A stretch of 64,000 nucleotides of DNA, from assembly GCA_000471045.1 (NCBI GenBank), contig KI301992.1, forward strand, positions 295,701 to 359,700, written 5' to 3'. The notes beneath the pieces are model-generated. The model worked only from the letters and a program-made list of their open reading frames with translations. It was not told where the DNA came from and ran no database searches. Made by a program: the position numbers and the translations under genes. Shown here piece after piece: positions 52,082-60,979 of this stretch (its first letter is position 1; each line of letters begins with the position of its first letter). Origin of the DNA: an actinobacterium LLX17 (lineage in GTDB: Bacteria > Actinomycetota > Actinomycetes > Propionibacteriales > Nocardioidaceae).

Positions 52082-52969
52082 CCTGGAGTCCGCCTCCTCG
52101 GCGCCACCGACATTCGTCGGCTCGCCGAGGCGGGCGGGGTCCGGCCCACCAAGCAGCGTGGGCAGAACTTCGTCATCGACGCCAACACGGTGCGGCGCAT
52201 CGTCCGTGTGTCCGGGGTCGGTCCCGGCGACGTGGTCGTCGAGATCGGTCCCGGTCTCGGCTCGTTGACCCTGGCGCTGGCCGACGTGGCGCAGCGCGTC
52301 GTGGCGGTCGAGGTCGACGAGGCGCTGGCGGCGATGCTGCCGCAGACGCTCGCCGAGCGCGCGCCCGGTCGCGACGTCGAGGTGGTGCTGGCCGACGCGA
52401 TGCGCATGGAGTCGCTGCCGGGGCCCGCGCCCACGGCGCTCGTCGCCAACCTGCCGTACAACATCTCGGTTCCCGTGCTGCTGCACGTGATGCACCGCTT
52501 CGAGTCGATCGTGCTCGGCCTGGTCATGGTGCAGGCCGAGGTCGCGCACCGTCTGGCGGCCGGCCCCGGGTCGCGCATCTACGGCGTGCCAAGCGTGAAG
52601 GCGGCCTGGTACGGCACGGTCGAGGCCGCCGGCACCGTCAGCCGGCGGGTCTTCTGGCCCGAGCCCAACGTCGACTCCGAGCTGGTGTCGTGGCGTCGGC
52701 GCGAGACCCCGCTCGGTGACGAGGATCTGCGGCGCCGCACCTTCACCGTCGTCGACGCCGCGTTCGCCCAGCGCCGCAAGACGCTGCGCGCCGCGCTGTC
52801 GTCGCTGATGGGCTCGGGCGACGCCGCCGAGAGCGTGCTCCGCGCCGCCGGCATCGATCCCCGCACCCGCGGCGAGCAGCTGTCGGTGCACGACTTCGTG
52901 GCCGTCGCCACCGCTTACGCCGAGGCAGCACCCACGGTGGACGGGACCCGAGAGGGTCGCGCCCACTAG
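52067..52969 (+). CDS. rsmA: 16S rRNA dimethyladenosine transferase
   Basis: 300 residues from TTG 52067. [22 protein letters not shown] motif [15 protein letters not shown], catalytic [13 protein letters not shown], and C-terminal [14 protein letters not shown]. Dimethylates A1518/A1519 in 30S assembly (kasugamycin sensitivity). Follows rpfB as in mycobacteria. Start uncertain: see the triple repeat. Confidence 0.94.
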   Translation: MNEPDPGVRLLGATDIRRLAEAGGVRPTKQRGQNFVIDANTVRRIVRVSGVGPGDVVVEIGPGLGSLTLALADVAQRVVAVEVDEALAAMLPQTLAERAPGRDVEVVLADAMRMESLPGPAPTALVANLPYNISVPVLLHVMHRFESIVLGLVMVQAEVAHRLAAGPGSRIYGVPSVKAAWYGTVEAAGTVSRRVFWPEPNVDSELVSWRRRETPLGDEDLRRRTFTVVDAAFAQRRKTLRAALSSLMGSGDAAESVLRAAGIDPRTRGEQLSVHDFVAVATAYAEAAPTVDGTREGRAH

Positions 52970-53035
52970 GGTTGGCCGGGCCATGACCCCCGTCCCACCG
53001 GCCTCATCGAGGCCTTCGACGCCTTCGAGCGCGCG

Positions 53036-54466
53036 TTGATGTCCGACGACCTCGACACGCTCGACCGACTGACAGCGCCGTGGTCGGACACCGTGGCCGT
53101 CGACGCGGCCGGGGTCGCGGTGGGCGGCGACGAGGTCCTGGCCCGCCGCCGCGCGCGCGGACCGGCGACCAGCCGCCAGGTGGTCGGCACGCACGTGCAG
53201 GTCGTGGCCGAAGGGCGTGCCCTCGTCGTGGCGGAGTTCGAGCAGAGCAGCGGGCGACGCGGCGTGCAGACCCAGCTGTGGCAGCGCGGAGTCGACGGCT
53301 GGGAGGTCTCGGCCACCCACGTCATGCTGCAGCCGCCGGCGTTCGACCGGCGCATCTGGCGGGTCGTCGGCGATCCCCTGGTGCTGCCCCTGGCCTCCGG
53401 GCCCCTCGATGGCACCCGGATCGCGGTGCAGGACCTGTTCGCCGTGGCCGGTCAGGCCATCGGCGCCGGCAACCCCACGTGGCGCGCCACCTCGCCGCTG
53501 GAGCACGCCCATGCGCCCGTCGTCGAGCGGCTGCTGGCCGCCGGGGCGTCGGTCGCCGGCCTGGCCCGCTGTGACGAGCTGGGCTGGTCGGCCGACGGCC
53601 GCAGCCCGCACCACGGCGCCACCCCCAACCCGCGGTCCGGCTTCCGCGTCTCAGGTGGCGCGGCGTCGGGCTCCGCCGCGGCGGTGGCGGCCGGCCACGC
53701 CGACGTCGGCCTGGGCATCGACTCCGCCGGTGGGGTGCGCGTGCCTGCCGCCTATCAAGGCCTCTGGGCCATCCGCACGACGCAGGACGTGGTGAGCCGC
53801 GACGGCTCGCTCCCCCTGGCGCCCACGTTCGACGCGATCGGGTGGGTCGCGCGCGACGCCGCCACGCTCGCGGCCATCGGCAGCGTCCTCCTCCCGGAGC
53901 CCGTGACGGCGATATCTGACGTCGTCACGGTCGACGCCGTGCTCGAGCTGGCCGACGACGACGTCCGCACGGTGCTGGGTGCGGCGGTCGACCGCATCGG
54001 CCGGTGGGAGGTCGACCTGGTGACCCCCGACCCGTGGGTGCAGGCGTACGAGGTCCTGCAGCAGGTGGAGCGGCACCGGGCCTTCGGCGAGTTCGCCGCT
54101 GCGCACCCCGGTGAAATGGGTGAGCTCGCCGCAGAGCGTGCGCGGCAGGCCGCTGCCATCGACGACGAGTCGGCGGCCCAGGCCCGCGAGCAGGTCGCCG
54201 ACGCGCGCGAGCGGTTGCGCAAGGCCATCGCCGACCGCGTCGTGGTCTTGCCGTCCGCTCCCACGGTGGCGCCGCGCCTCGACGCCGCTGACACCGCTGC
54301 CCTCCGACAGGCCACGACGCGCCTGACCTGCCTGGCCGAGATCGGCGGACTGCCGGTCGTCTCGGTGCCGTTGGCCACCGCGGCCGGGCTGCCGGTCGGT
54401 CTGAGCCTGATGGGTCCGCCGCACAGCGACGCCATGCTGCTCGAGCTGGCTGCTTCCCTCGCATGA
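53036..54466 (+). CDS. AtzH-like domain fused to a degenerate amidase
   Basis: 476 residues. N-terminal AtzH-like (SnoaL-fold) domain about 1-115, then an amidase-signature fold whose triad is lost: Lys is Gln132 (IAVQDLF), cis-Ser is Ala210 (SGGAASGSAAA), nucleophile Ser is Gly233 (DSAGGVRVPAA). So hydrolysis is unlikely and a binding/regulatory role probable. Upstream in the same frame GLIEAFDAFERAL continues the AtzH domain but has no start codon; an ATG at 52983 reaches it only by a one-base shift in a C-run. TTG 53036/ATG 53039 may be a truncated start. Confidence 0.78.
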   Translation: MMSDDLDTLDRLTAPWSDTVAVDAAGVAVGGDEVLARRRARGPATSRQVVGTHVQVVAEGRALVVAEFEQSSGRRGVQTQLWQRGVDGWEVSATHVMLQPPAFDRRIWRVVGDPLVLPLASGPLDGTRIAVQDLFAVAGQAIGAGNPTWRATSPLEHAHAPVVERLLAAGASVAGLARCDELGWSADGRSPHHGATPNPRSGFRVSGGAASGSAAAVAAGHADVGLGIDSAGGVRVPAAYQGLWAIRTTQDVVSRDGSLPLAPTFDAIGWVARDAATLAAIGSVLLPEPVTAISDVVTVDAVLELADDDVRTVLGAAVDRIGRWEVDLVTPDPWVQAYEVLQQVERHRAFGEFAAAHPGEMGELAAERARQAAAIDDESAAQAREQVADARERLRKAIADRVVVLPSAPTVAPRLDAADTAALRQATTRLTCLAEIGGLPVVSVPLATAAGLPVGLSLMGPPHSDAMLLELAASLA

Positions 54467-54491
54467 CGCCCGACCGCTTAGGTTGGGACGT

Positions 54492-55412
54492 GTGACCACC
54501 TCGACCGCTCGCGTTCCCGCGAAGATCAACCTGGCGCTCGCGGTGGGTCCTCGCCGCGACGACGGGTATCACGACGTGGCCACCGTCTTCCAGACCCTCG
54601 ACCTGCACGACGAGGTGCGGGCGACCGCGCGGCCCGACGGCCAGATCACGGTGCGCGTCCACGCCGATGTCGACGAGCAGGTCGAGCACGCCGACGTGCC
54701 CACGGGTGACGACAACCTCGCCGTCCGCGCCGCCCGCCGCCTCGCGGAGGTGGCGGGTGTCGAGACGGGCGTCGATCTCGTCATCCGCAAGGTCATCCCG
54801 GTCGCCGGTGGCATGGCCGGCGGGTCGGCCGACGCCGCGGCGACCCTGGTGGCGTGCAACGCCGTGTGGAAGCTGGGCCTCGGTCGCGACGTGCTCGACT
54901 CGGTGGCGGCCGATCTCGGCAGCGACGTGCCCTTCCTGCTGCACGGTGGCACCGCGGTCGGCACCGGACGTGGCGAGCGCATCAGCCCGGCCCTCGCGCG
55001 GGGCAGCTATCGCTGGGTCGTGGCCACCGCGGCCGAGGGCCTGTCCACGCCCGACGTCTACGCCGAGCTCGACCGGCTCAATGCCCACCGAGAGGTGCCG
55101 GACCCTCAGGTCTCGGAGGACGTGCTCACGGCGCTGCGCAGCGGCAGTCCGGCCGAGCTGGGGACCATGCTCACCAACGACCTGCAGAAGGCGGCGATCT
55201 CGTTGCGTCCGGAGCTGCGCGACACGCTCGACGTCGGGCTGGGGGCAGGTGCACTCGGCGGCATCGTCTCCGGATCCGGGCCCACGTGCGTCTTCCTGGT
55301 GCACGACGAGCAGCACGGCCTCGACGTCTCGTTCGCGTTGGCCAGCTCGTTGACCTGTGCCGACGTCGTCCAGGCGCGGGGCCCCGTGCCCGGCGCCCGA
55401 CTGCTCTCGTGA
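54492..55412 (+). CDS. ispE: 4-diphosphocytidyl-2-C-methyl-D-erythritol kinase
   Basis: 306 residues, GHMP kinase of the MEP isoprenoid pathway. VPAKINLALAVGPRRDDGYHDV (landmark KINLALAVG), ATP loop PVAGGMAGGSADAAATL and SGSGPTCVFLV. GTG 54492. Its stop overlaps the next start (GTGA). Confidence 0.96.
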   Translation: MTTSTARVPAKINLALAVGPRRDDGYHDVATVFQTLDLHDEVRATARPDGQITVRVHADVDEQVEHADVPTGDDNLAVRAARRLAEVAGVETGVDLVIRKVIPVAGGMAGGSADAAATLVACNAVWKLGLGRDVLDSVAADLGSDVPFLLHGGTAVGTGRGERISPALARGSYRWVVATAAEGLSTPDVYAELDRLNAHREVPDPQVSEDVLTALRSGSPAELGTMLTNDLQKAAISLRPELRDTLDVGLGAGALGGIVSGSGPTCVFLVHDEQHGLDVSFALASSLTCADVVQARGPVPGARLLS

Positions 55413-57199
55413 GGCCGCTGATCGGCGCCGAGGACGTCTCGGTCGCCTACCCGAACCGCCGGGTGCTCGACGGTGTGACCACGGGCATCGGTGAAGGCGA
55501 CCGCATCGGAGTCGTCGGCCGCAACGGCGACGGCAAGTCGACGCTGATGCGGGTGCTGGCCCGGCGGTCGGAACCCGACTCCGGCCGGGTCACCTGGCGA
55601 CGCGACCTGCGCGTGGGCTTCCTGGAGCAGGCCGACATCCTCGATCCCGCCGCGTCGGTGACCGACGTCGTGGTGGGCGGGCGGCCCGAGCACGAGTGGG
55701 CCTCCGACGCCCGCATCCGCGACGTGGTCGGCGGGCTCCTCGGCGACGTGCCATGGGAGGGCCTGGTGGGCGACCTCAGCGGTGGTCAGCGTCGCCGCAC
55801 GGCGCTCGCGGCGCTGCTGGTCGGCGAGCACGACGTGATCTTCCTCGACGAGCCCACCAACCACCTCGACCTCGAGGGCGTCACCTGGCTGGCCGGCCAC
55901 CTCAAGGCCGCGCGCGTGGCCTTCGCGGTGGTCACCCACGATCGCTGGTTCCTCGACGAGGTTTGCACGGCCACCTGGGAGGTGCACGACGGTGTCGTCG
56001 ACGCCTTCGAGGGTGGCTACGCCGCGTACGTGCTGCAGCGGGTCGAGCGCGACCGGCAGGCCGCCGCGTCGGAGGGCCGCCGCCAGAACCTCATGCGCAA
56101 GGAGCTGGCCTGGTTGCGCCGGGGTGCGCCCGCGCGCACGGCCAAGCCGAAGTTCCGCATCGACGCGGCCAACGCGCTGATCGAGCGTGAGCCGCCCATC
56201 CGCGACACGGTCGAGCTCGTACAGCTGGCGACCTCGCGGCTCGGCAAGGACGTCGTCGACGTGCTCGACGTGTCGGTCGCCTTCGACGGTCGGCCGGTGC
56301 TGCGCGACGTGGAGTGGCGCATCGGACCGGGGGAGCGCACCGGCATCCTCGGCGTCAACGGGGCCGGAAAGAGCACGCTGCTCAAGGTCATCACCGGTGA
56401 GGTCGAGCCGACGAGCGGCCGGGTCAAGCGGGGCAAGACCGTCCGCATCGCCACCCTCACGCAGTCGTTGTCCGAGCTCGACGCCGTGGCCAATGACCGC
56501 GTCACCGACCTCGTGGCTCGCCAGCGCACGACCTACGAGGCGGGTGGCAAGGAGCAGACACCCGGCCAGCTGCTCGAGCGACTCGGCTTCGGGTCGGCGC
56601 ACCTGTCGACCGCCGTGCGCGACCTCTCCGGCGGGCAGAAGCGCCGGCTGCAGCTGCTGCTGATCCTGCTGGAGGAGCCGAACGTCCTGATCCTGGACGA
56701 GCCGACCAACGACCTCGACACCGACATGCTGGCGGCGGTCGAGGACCTGCTCGACACCTGGCCCGGCACCCTGCTGGTGGTCTCGCACGACCGCTACCTG
56801 CTCGAGCGCGTGACCGACCACCAGTACGCCGTGCTCGACGGCCACCTGCGCCACCTCCCCGGCGGCGTCGACGAGTACCTGCGGCTGCGGGCGCTGACCC
56901 CCGACAGTGGTGGTAGTGACGCCCTGACGGCCACGGGCAGGCCGGGGTCGGCGGCTCCCCGGACGAGCAAGATCTCCGAGGGTGACCGCCGGCAGGCGCG
57001 CAAGGACGCGACGCGGCTGGAGCGCCAGGTCGAGAAGTTCACGGCGCGCGAGCACGAGCTCGAGGTGGCGATGGTCGAGCACGCCATGGACGCCGACCGT
57101 CTGCAGAAGGCCGCGGCCGAGCACGCCGAGGTGGTCACGAAGCGTGAGACCGCCGAGACCGAGTGGCTCGAGGTCCTCGAGCGCCTCGAGACCGACTGA
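55409..57199 (+). CDS. ABC-F family ATPase
   Basis: 596 residues, two ABC domains without TMs: Walker A GRNGDGKST and GVNGAGKST, signatures LSGGQRRR and LSGGQKRR, Walker B VIFLDEPTNHLDL and LILDEPTNDLDT, H-loops. The C-terminus (from about 530) is a coiled coil as in Uup. ABC-F proteins act on ribosome E-site or antibiotic protection. Linked to ispE by overlap. Confidence 0.94.
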   Translation: MRPLIGAEDVSVAYPNRRVLDGVTTGIGEGDRIGVVGRNGDGKSTLMRVLARRSEPDSGRVTWRRDLRVGFLEQADILDPAASVTDVVVGGRPEHEWASDARIRDVVGGLLGDVPWEGLVGDLSGGQRRRTALAALLVGEHDVIFLDEPTNHLDLEGVTWLAGHLKAARVAFAVVTHDRWFLDEVCTATWEVHDGVVDAFEGGYAAYVLQRVERDRQAAASEGRRQNLMRKELAWLRRGAPARTAKPKFRIDAANALIEREPPIRDTVELVQLATSRLGKDVVDVLDVSVAFDGRPVLRDVEWRIGPGERTGILGVNGAGKSTLLKVITGEVEPTSGRVKRGKTVRIATLTQSLSELDAVANDRVTDLVARQRTTYEAGGKEQTPGQLLERLGFGSAHLSTAVRDLSGGQKRRLQLLLILLEEPNVLILDEPTNDLDTDMLAAVEDLLDTWPGTLLVVSHDRYLLERVTDHQYAVLDGHLRHLPGGVDEYLRLRALTPDSGGSDALTATGRPGSAAPRTSKISEGDRRQARKDATRLERQVEKFTAREHELEVAMVEHAMDADRLQKAAAEHAEVVTKRETAETEWLEVLERLETD

Positions 57200-57210
57200 C
57201 CCCGCCCCTC

Positions 57211-57279
57211 CCCGCTGAGTGTCACGGTTCGGTCGCGAAATGGCTGGTTTCACGACCGAAACGTGACACTCAGCGCGGG
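57211..57279. repeat. Long palindromic element (about 30-bp arms)
   Basis: Arms 57211-57240 and 57248-57279 match over about 30 bases with two mismatches and a 2-base bulge; the loop is TGGCTGG. The inner core is GTGTCACG...CGTGACAC. It follows the ABC-F gene and may terminate it, but the length and form suggest a dispersed REP-like element. Confidence 0.8.
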
Positions 57280-57456
57280 CCGGGCAGCGACCTGGCTCGC
57301 CGGGCTCGAGGACCGCTGGTTCGAGATCGCCGACGTCCTCGGCTGGGCCGGGAGCCATCCATGCGATGTGGTCCACCCTGGACCCGGGGGGTGGCAGGAT
57401 GAGGTGCTCGCACCGTCGGCGCGAGCTTCACGCTCGCTCTGAACTCGGAGATCCAC

Positions 57457-58857
57457 TTGTTCATCATTCGCTCACGCCGCGCCCTCACGTGGGGCACGGC
57501 GGCCGCCACGACCTCCGTGCTGGCGCTCGCCGTCACGTCGGCCGCCTTCGCCGCGCCCACCCCTGAGGTCACCACGCCCAACATGCAGTGGATTGACATC
57601 TACGACGACCGGCCGACCATCGCGGACGTCCAGGCGACCTACCCGAACCTGCTCGGCACGGGAGTGGCTCTCGACTCGGGATGGACCGCGGACGCCTTCG
57701 ACGACGCCCTCCAGGCCTGGCAAGTCACCACGGCCGGCGGCGTCAACGAGGTCATCGACTGGACCCCGGGCACGCAGACCACCGCAAACGGGCTGTCGAC
57801 CTGGACGTACTCGGGCACGACACTGACGGCGGGTGTCGCGCTCGACGTCTCGCTCGAGATCCAGGGCAACACGGCCCGGTGGACCGTCACGCCCACGGCC
57901 GGCCCCGCAGACGCCATCGTCACGGCCAACGCCAACCTCGGATCCGATGGCGACGAGACCGTCGTGGAGGTCACCCCCGAGACCGCGGTCGTCACGTCGG
58001 ACGACGACGGTGTTGATCCCGTGCTGGGCTTCTCGATCGACGCCGCCGACGGCCTGATCGACGCCCAGCCCGGGGCCGGCGGGGTGGACTTCTCGTTCGC
58101 GACGGCACGGACGGCGACCATCGTGGCCGCACTGCAGGACTACGCGCCCTGTGCTGAGCAGGTCGCGATCGACGGGATGATCGGCCGCGTCGCCACCCTG
58201 CAGACCAACTTCGGCATCACGATCGAGGGTGCGCTCGACTGTGCGACGGTGGCCGCTCCGGCTGTGGCTACGCAGGGCACGGCGACCTCCCAGGTGCTGG
58301 CTGTCGGGATCGATCCTGCGGTCGACGCGGTCACGGACGGCACGAGCTCAAGCAACATCGACTTCGAGAGCGGTGAGGGCGCCTACCTGGAGTTCCCCGA
58401 CGTGGTCGAGTCCACCACCACGGGCCTGCCGGCGGGTCTCACGGCGACGTTCGACCCGTTGGCGCAGACGCTCACCCTGGCCGGCACGCCGACGCAGTCA
58501 GGTGTCTTCAACGCGACCCTGGTGCTCTATCGCACCGATGTGCTGGACTACTGGAACAGCGACCTCGGCGAAGGTGCGCCGGTCGTGGCTCGTTTCACCG
58601 TGACGGTGGCCCCGGTCCCGACCGACCCCGGGACGGGTGGTCCGGGTACGGGTGGTCCGGGTACGGGTGGGCCCGGCACCGGCGGCACCGGCACCGGCGG
58701 TGCCGGTGCGGGCCTGGGAAGCGGGACCGGCGTGGGCGTGAGTCGCTCGCTGCCCGAGATCGGGGCGGGCGACCTCCCGGCCGGCGTGATCGGTCTCGCG
58801 ATGCTCGCGGCAGGCGCTACCGCGGTGGCCGCGGGACGTCGGACCCGCCGGGCCTGA
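57457..58857 (+). CDS. Secreted surface protein with C-terminal sorting-like signal
   Basis: 466 residues. Sec signal peptide (TTSVLALAVTSAAFAAP), a long Thr/Ala/Val-rich beta region with a putative-Ig-like segment (GVFNATLVLYRTD), a PGTGG repeat linker, then LPEIG (about 432-436), a hydrophobic helix and RRTRRA. That is the cell-wall-sorting layout, though LPEIG departs from LPxTG. GGAG lies six bases before TTG 57457. Function not recognised; no sortase in the window. Confidence 0.78.
   Translation: MFIIRSRRALTWGTAAATTSVLALAVTSAAFAAPTPEVTTPNMQWIDIYDDRPTIADVQATYPNLLGTGVALDSGWTADAFDDALQAWQVTTAGGVNEVIDWTPGTQTTANGLSTWTYSGTTLTAGVALDVSLEIQGNTARWTVTPTAGPADAIVTANANLGSDGDETVVEVTPETAVVTSDDDGVDPVLGFSIDAADGLIDAQPGAGGVDFSFATARTATIVAALQDYAPCAEQVAIDGMIGRVATLQTNFGITIEGALDCATVAAPAVATQGTATSQVLAVGIDPAVDAVTDGTSSSNIDFESGEGAYLEFPDVVESTTTGLPAGLTATFDPLAQTLTLAGTPTQSGVFNATLVLYRTDVLDYWNSDLGEGAPVVARFTVTVAPVPTDPGTGGPGTGGPGTGGPGTGGTGTGGAGAGLGSGTGVGVSRSLPEIGAGDLPAGVIGLAMLAAGATAVAAGRRTRRA
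58630..58704 (+). repeat. Five 15-bp repeats coding the PGTGG linker
   Basis: Units at 58630, 58645, 58660, 58675 and 58690, the first three nearly identical (GGTACGGGTGGTCCG type), encode Gly-Thr-Gly-Gly-Pro. A wall-spanning spacer before the sorting-like signal. Confidence 0.85.
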
Positions 58858-58869
58858 CTCTCGTCGAGT

Positions 58870-58911
58870 CCGGGTGTCCTGGGCGGCCGTACGGCCGCCC
58901 AGGACACCCGG
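58870..58911. terminator. 42-base perfect palindrome, terminator
   Basis: 21-bp arms CCGGGTGTCCTGGGCGGCCG+T and its complement meet without a loop base. Just downstream of the secreted-protein gene and before the convergent marR gene. Confidence 0.8.
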
Positions 58912-58979
58912 GAGGGCGCACCAAGGTGCGCAAGCTCGAGATCACCGACGTCCTTGGCAGCAACCTCCCGCTCGCCTGA

Positions 58980-59060
58980 GCGGTCAGCCAGCAACCTTCT
59001 CGGCGTGGATGGGGTTGCTCACTGACCGCCCCGTGCGGGGATGAGTTGCAGGCTGACCGC
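58980..59060. repeat. 81-bp structured repeat element, copy A
   Basis: Three half-sites of a motif near GCGGTCAGCCAGCAACC: one forward at 58980, two reversed ending at 59029 and 59060. Forward and first reverse sites can form a 17-bp stem (15 matches); the second reverse site could pair instead. Same length and architecture as copy B at 61861-61941. Confidence 0.8.
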
Positions 59061-59064
59061 CGCG

Positions 59065-59565
59065 TCAGGTGCGGAAGGGACTTGTCAGGGTGCGCAGGGC
59101 CGCCACGAGGGACTCGGCCTCGGCGGGGGACAGCCCGGCCAGCAGCTCGGCCTCGCGGTCCATCAGCTCCGACAGCGCGCCGTCGACCCGTTCCCGGCCG
59201 GTCTCGGTGAGCCGCACCAGGACTCCGCGACGATCGCCCGGGTCGGGACGGCGCTCGACGAGACCGCGCCCCGCCAGCCGGTCGACGCGGTTGGTCATGG
59301 TGCCACTGGTCACAAGCGTCTCGCCCACGAGGCGTCCGGGGGACAGCTCGTAGGGTGCGCCCGAGCGACGCAGCGCGGCCAGCACGTCGAACTCCCACGA
59401 CTCCAGCGAGTGCGCGGTGAACGCCTCGCGGCGGGCGCGGTCGAGATGATGCGCGAGGCGCGAGACCCGGCTGAGCACGTGCATCGGCGCCACGTCGACG
59501 TCGGGCCGCTCGCGACGCCAGGCCTCGACGATGAGGTCGACCTCATCAGGACCGGTTGTGCTCAT
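59065..59565 (-). CDS. MarR-family regulator
   Basis: 166 residues. Winged helix LVTSGTMTNRVDRLAGRGLVERRPDPGDRRGVLVRLTETG (landmark SGTMTNRVDRLAGRGLV) is typical MarR. ATG 59565 is preferred over an upstream ATG. Divergent from an intact amidase gene; two palindromes lie between. Confidence 0.92.
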   Translation of the reverse strand: MSTTGPDEVDLIVEAWRRERPDVDVAPMHVLSRVSRLAHHLDRARREAFTAHSLESWEFDVLAALRRSGAPYELSPGRLVGETLVTSGTMTNRVDRLAGRGLVERRPDPGDRRGVLVRLTETGRERVDGALSELMDREAELLAGLSPAEAESLVAALRTLTSPFRT

Positions 59566-59582
59566 GGCCTGACGATAGACGG

Positions 59583-59617
59583 TCAAGAATCTTGATGTAG
59601 AGAGACTTTCGTCTCTC
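59583..59617. promoter_or_regulatory. MarR operator region
   Basis: TCAAG-AAT-CTTGA (59583-59595) is the usual MarR palindrome, and GAGAGAC-TTTC-GTCTCTC (59600-59617) is a second perfect 7-4-7 repeat. They sit between divergent marR and the amidase gene (ATG 59642). Confidence 0.78.
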
Positions 59618-59641
59618 CGCCCGGGCGCGTAGGTTCACGTC

Positions 59642-60979
59642 ATGGATGCCACCGACGCCGTCGCCGCGGGTGCGGCCCGCCAGTCCGCCCTCCTCGCCGC
59701 AGGGGAGATCACCAGCCGCCGGCTGGTCGAGGCCACGCTCGTCGCCGTCGGGAAGGCCGATGCGCAGCTCAACGCCGTGGTCGCGACCTACGCCGATCAG
59801 GCGCTCGCGGCGGCCGACGAGGCTGACCGACGTCGGGCGGCCGGTGACGCTGGTCCGCTGACCGGTGTGCCGATCGCGGTGAAGGACGACCTCGCCATGG
59901 CGGGGGAGGTGACCGGGTGGGGCAGCCGGGCCCAGGTGCGGCCAGCGTCCATCGACGCCGACCTCGTGGCGACCCTCCGAGCCGCGGGCATGGTGCCGCT
60001 CGCCAAGACGACGTTGCCGGAGCTGGCGATCTGCGGCTTCACCGAGACCGAGGCGCACGGCATCACCCGTAACCCGGTCGACCCGTCCCGGACGCCCGGC
60101 GGATCGTCGGGTGGATCGGCGGCCCTCGTGGGCGCCGGCGCGATCGGCATCGCCACCGCGTCGGACGGCGCCGGGTCCATCCGCATTCCGGCCGCGTGCT
60201 GCGGCCTGGTCGGCTTCAAGCCCACCCACGGGCACGTGCCGAGCAGCGGCTCCTGGCACGGCATGTCCACCCAGGGGTGTGTCACGCCGACCCTGGCCGA
60301 CTCGGCCTTGTTCCTCGACACGATCGGCTCGTTCGACGACTCGCTGACGGACGCGCTCGATCGCGACCCCGGAACGCTGCGGATCGGACTCTCCACCAGC
60401 GGCTCGGCGGCCACCCGGCCGGAGCGACTCGACCCGCAGGTGCGAGCGGCTCTCGACCGCGCCGCGGGCGTCCTCGCCGTGGCGGGACACGAGGTCAGCG
60501 AGGTGGCGGTGCCGTACGGCGTCGACGCGAAGTCGCTGATCGTGCGGTACCTGCGGGGCATCCGCGACAGCGCCCGGAGCGTCGACGAGCCGGAGCGACT
60601 GGAGGCCCGCACGAAGCGCATCGCCCGTCTCGGCGCCCCGTTCGGCCGGCGGGCCCTCGGCTGGTCGATCCGGCAGGGCGAGCAGTTCGGCACCTCGGTG
60701 CACGACCGTCTGGGGGTCGACGTGCTGCTGATGCCGGTCATGTCCGGTCCGCCGATCCCCGTCGGCCACTGGCGCCGCAAGCGGGGGCTGAGCCTCGTGC
60801 TGGCGATGAACGCGTTCTACGCCTACACCGCGCAGTGGAACCACGCCGGCGTCCCCGCGGTCTCGCTGCCGGCCGGCACGACTCCGGACGGACTGCCGCT
60901 CGCGGTCCAGCTGGTCGGTCGACGCGGCCGCGACGCCGAGCTGATGTCGCTCGCCGCTCAGCTCGAGGGCCGGTTGTGA
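59642..60979 (+). CDS. Amidase (amidase-signature family)
   Basis: 445 residues with an intact triad: Lys81 (PIAVKDDLAM), cis-Ser156 (TPGGSSGGSAA) and nucleophile Ser179 (DGAGSIRIPAA). C-terminal half has WNHAGVPAVSLPAG. Hydrolyses an amide or carbamoyl substrate; which one is unknown. ATG 59642. Stop overlaps the tam start. Contrast with the triad-less paralogue at 53036. Confidence 0.93.
   Translation: MDATDAVAAGAARQSALLAAGEITSRRLVEATLVAVGKADAQLNAVVATYADQALAAADEADRRRAAGDAGPLTGVPIAVKDDLAMAGEVTGWGSRAQVRPASIDADLVATLRAAGMVPLAKTTLPELAICGFTETEAHGITRNPVDPSRTPGGSSGGSAALVGAGAIGIATASDGAGSIRIPAACCGLVGFKPTHGHVPSSGSWHGMSTQGCVTPTLADSALFLDTIGSFDDSLTDALDRDPGTLRIGLSTSGSAATRPERLDPQVRAALDRAAGVLAVAGHEVSEVAVPYGVDAKSLIVRYLRGIRDSARSVDEPERLEARTKRIARLGAPFGRRALGWSIRQGEQFGTSVHDRLGVDVLLMPVMSGPPIPVGHWRRKRGLSLVLAMNAFYAYTAQWNHAGVPAVSLPAGTTPDGLPLAVQLVGRRGRDAELMSLAAQLEGRL

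Noticed and set aside
58630..58704. CRISPR-like array
   Set aside because: The 15-bp units are contiguous, in frame, and encode a Gly-rich linker.
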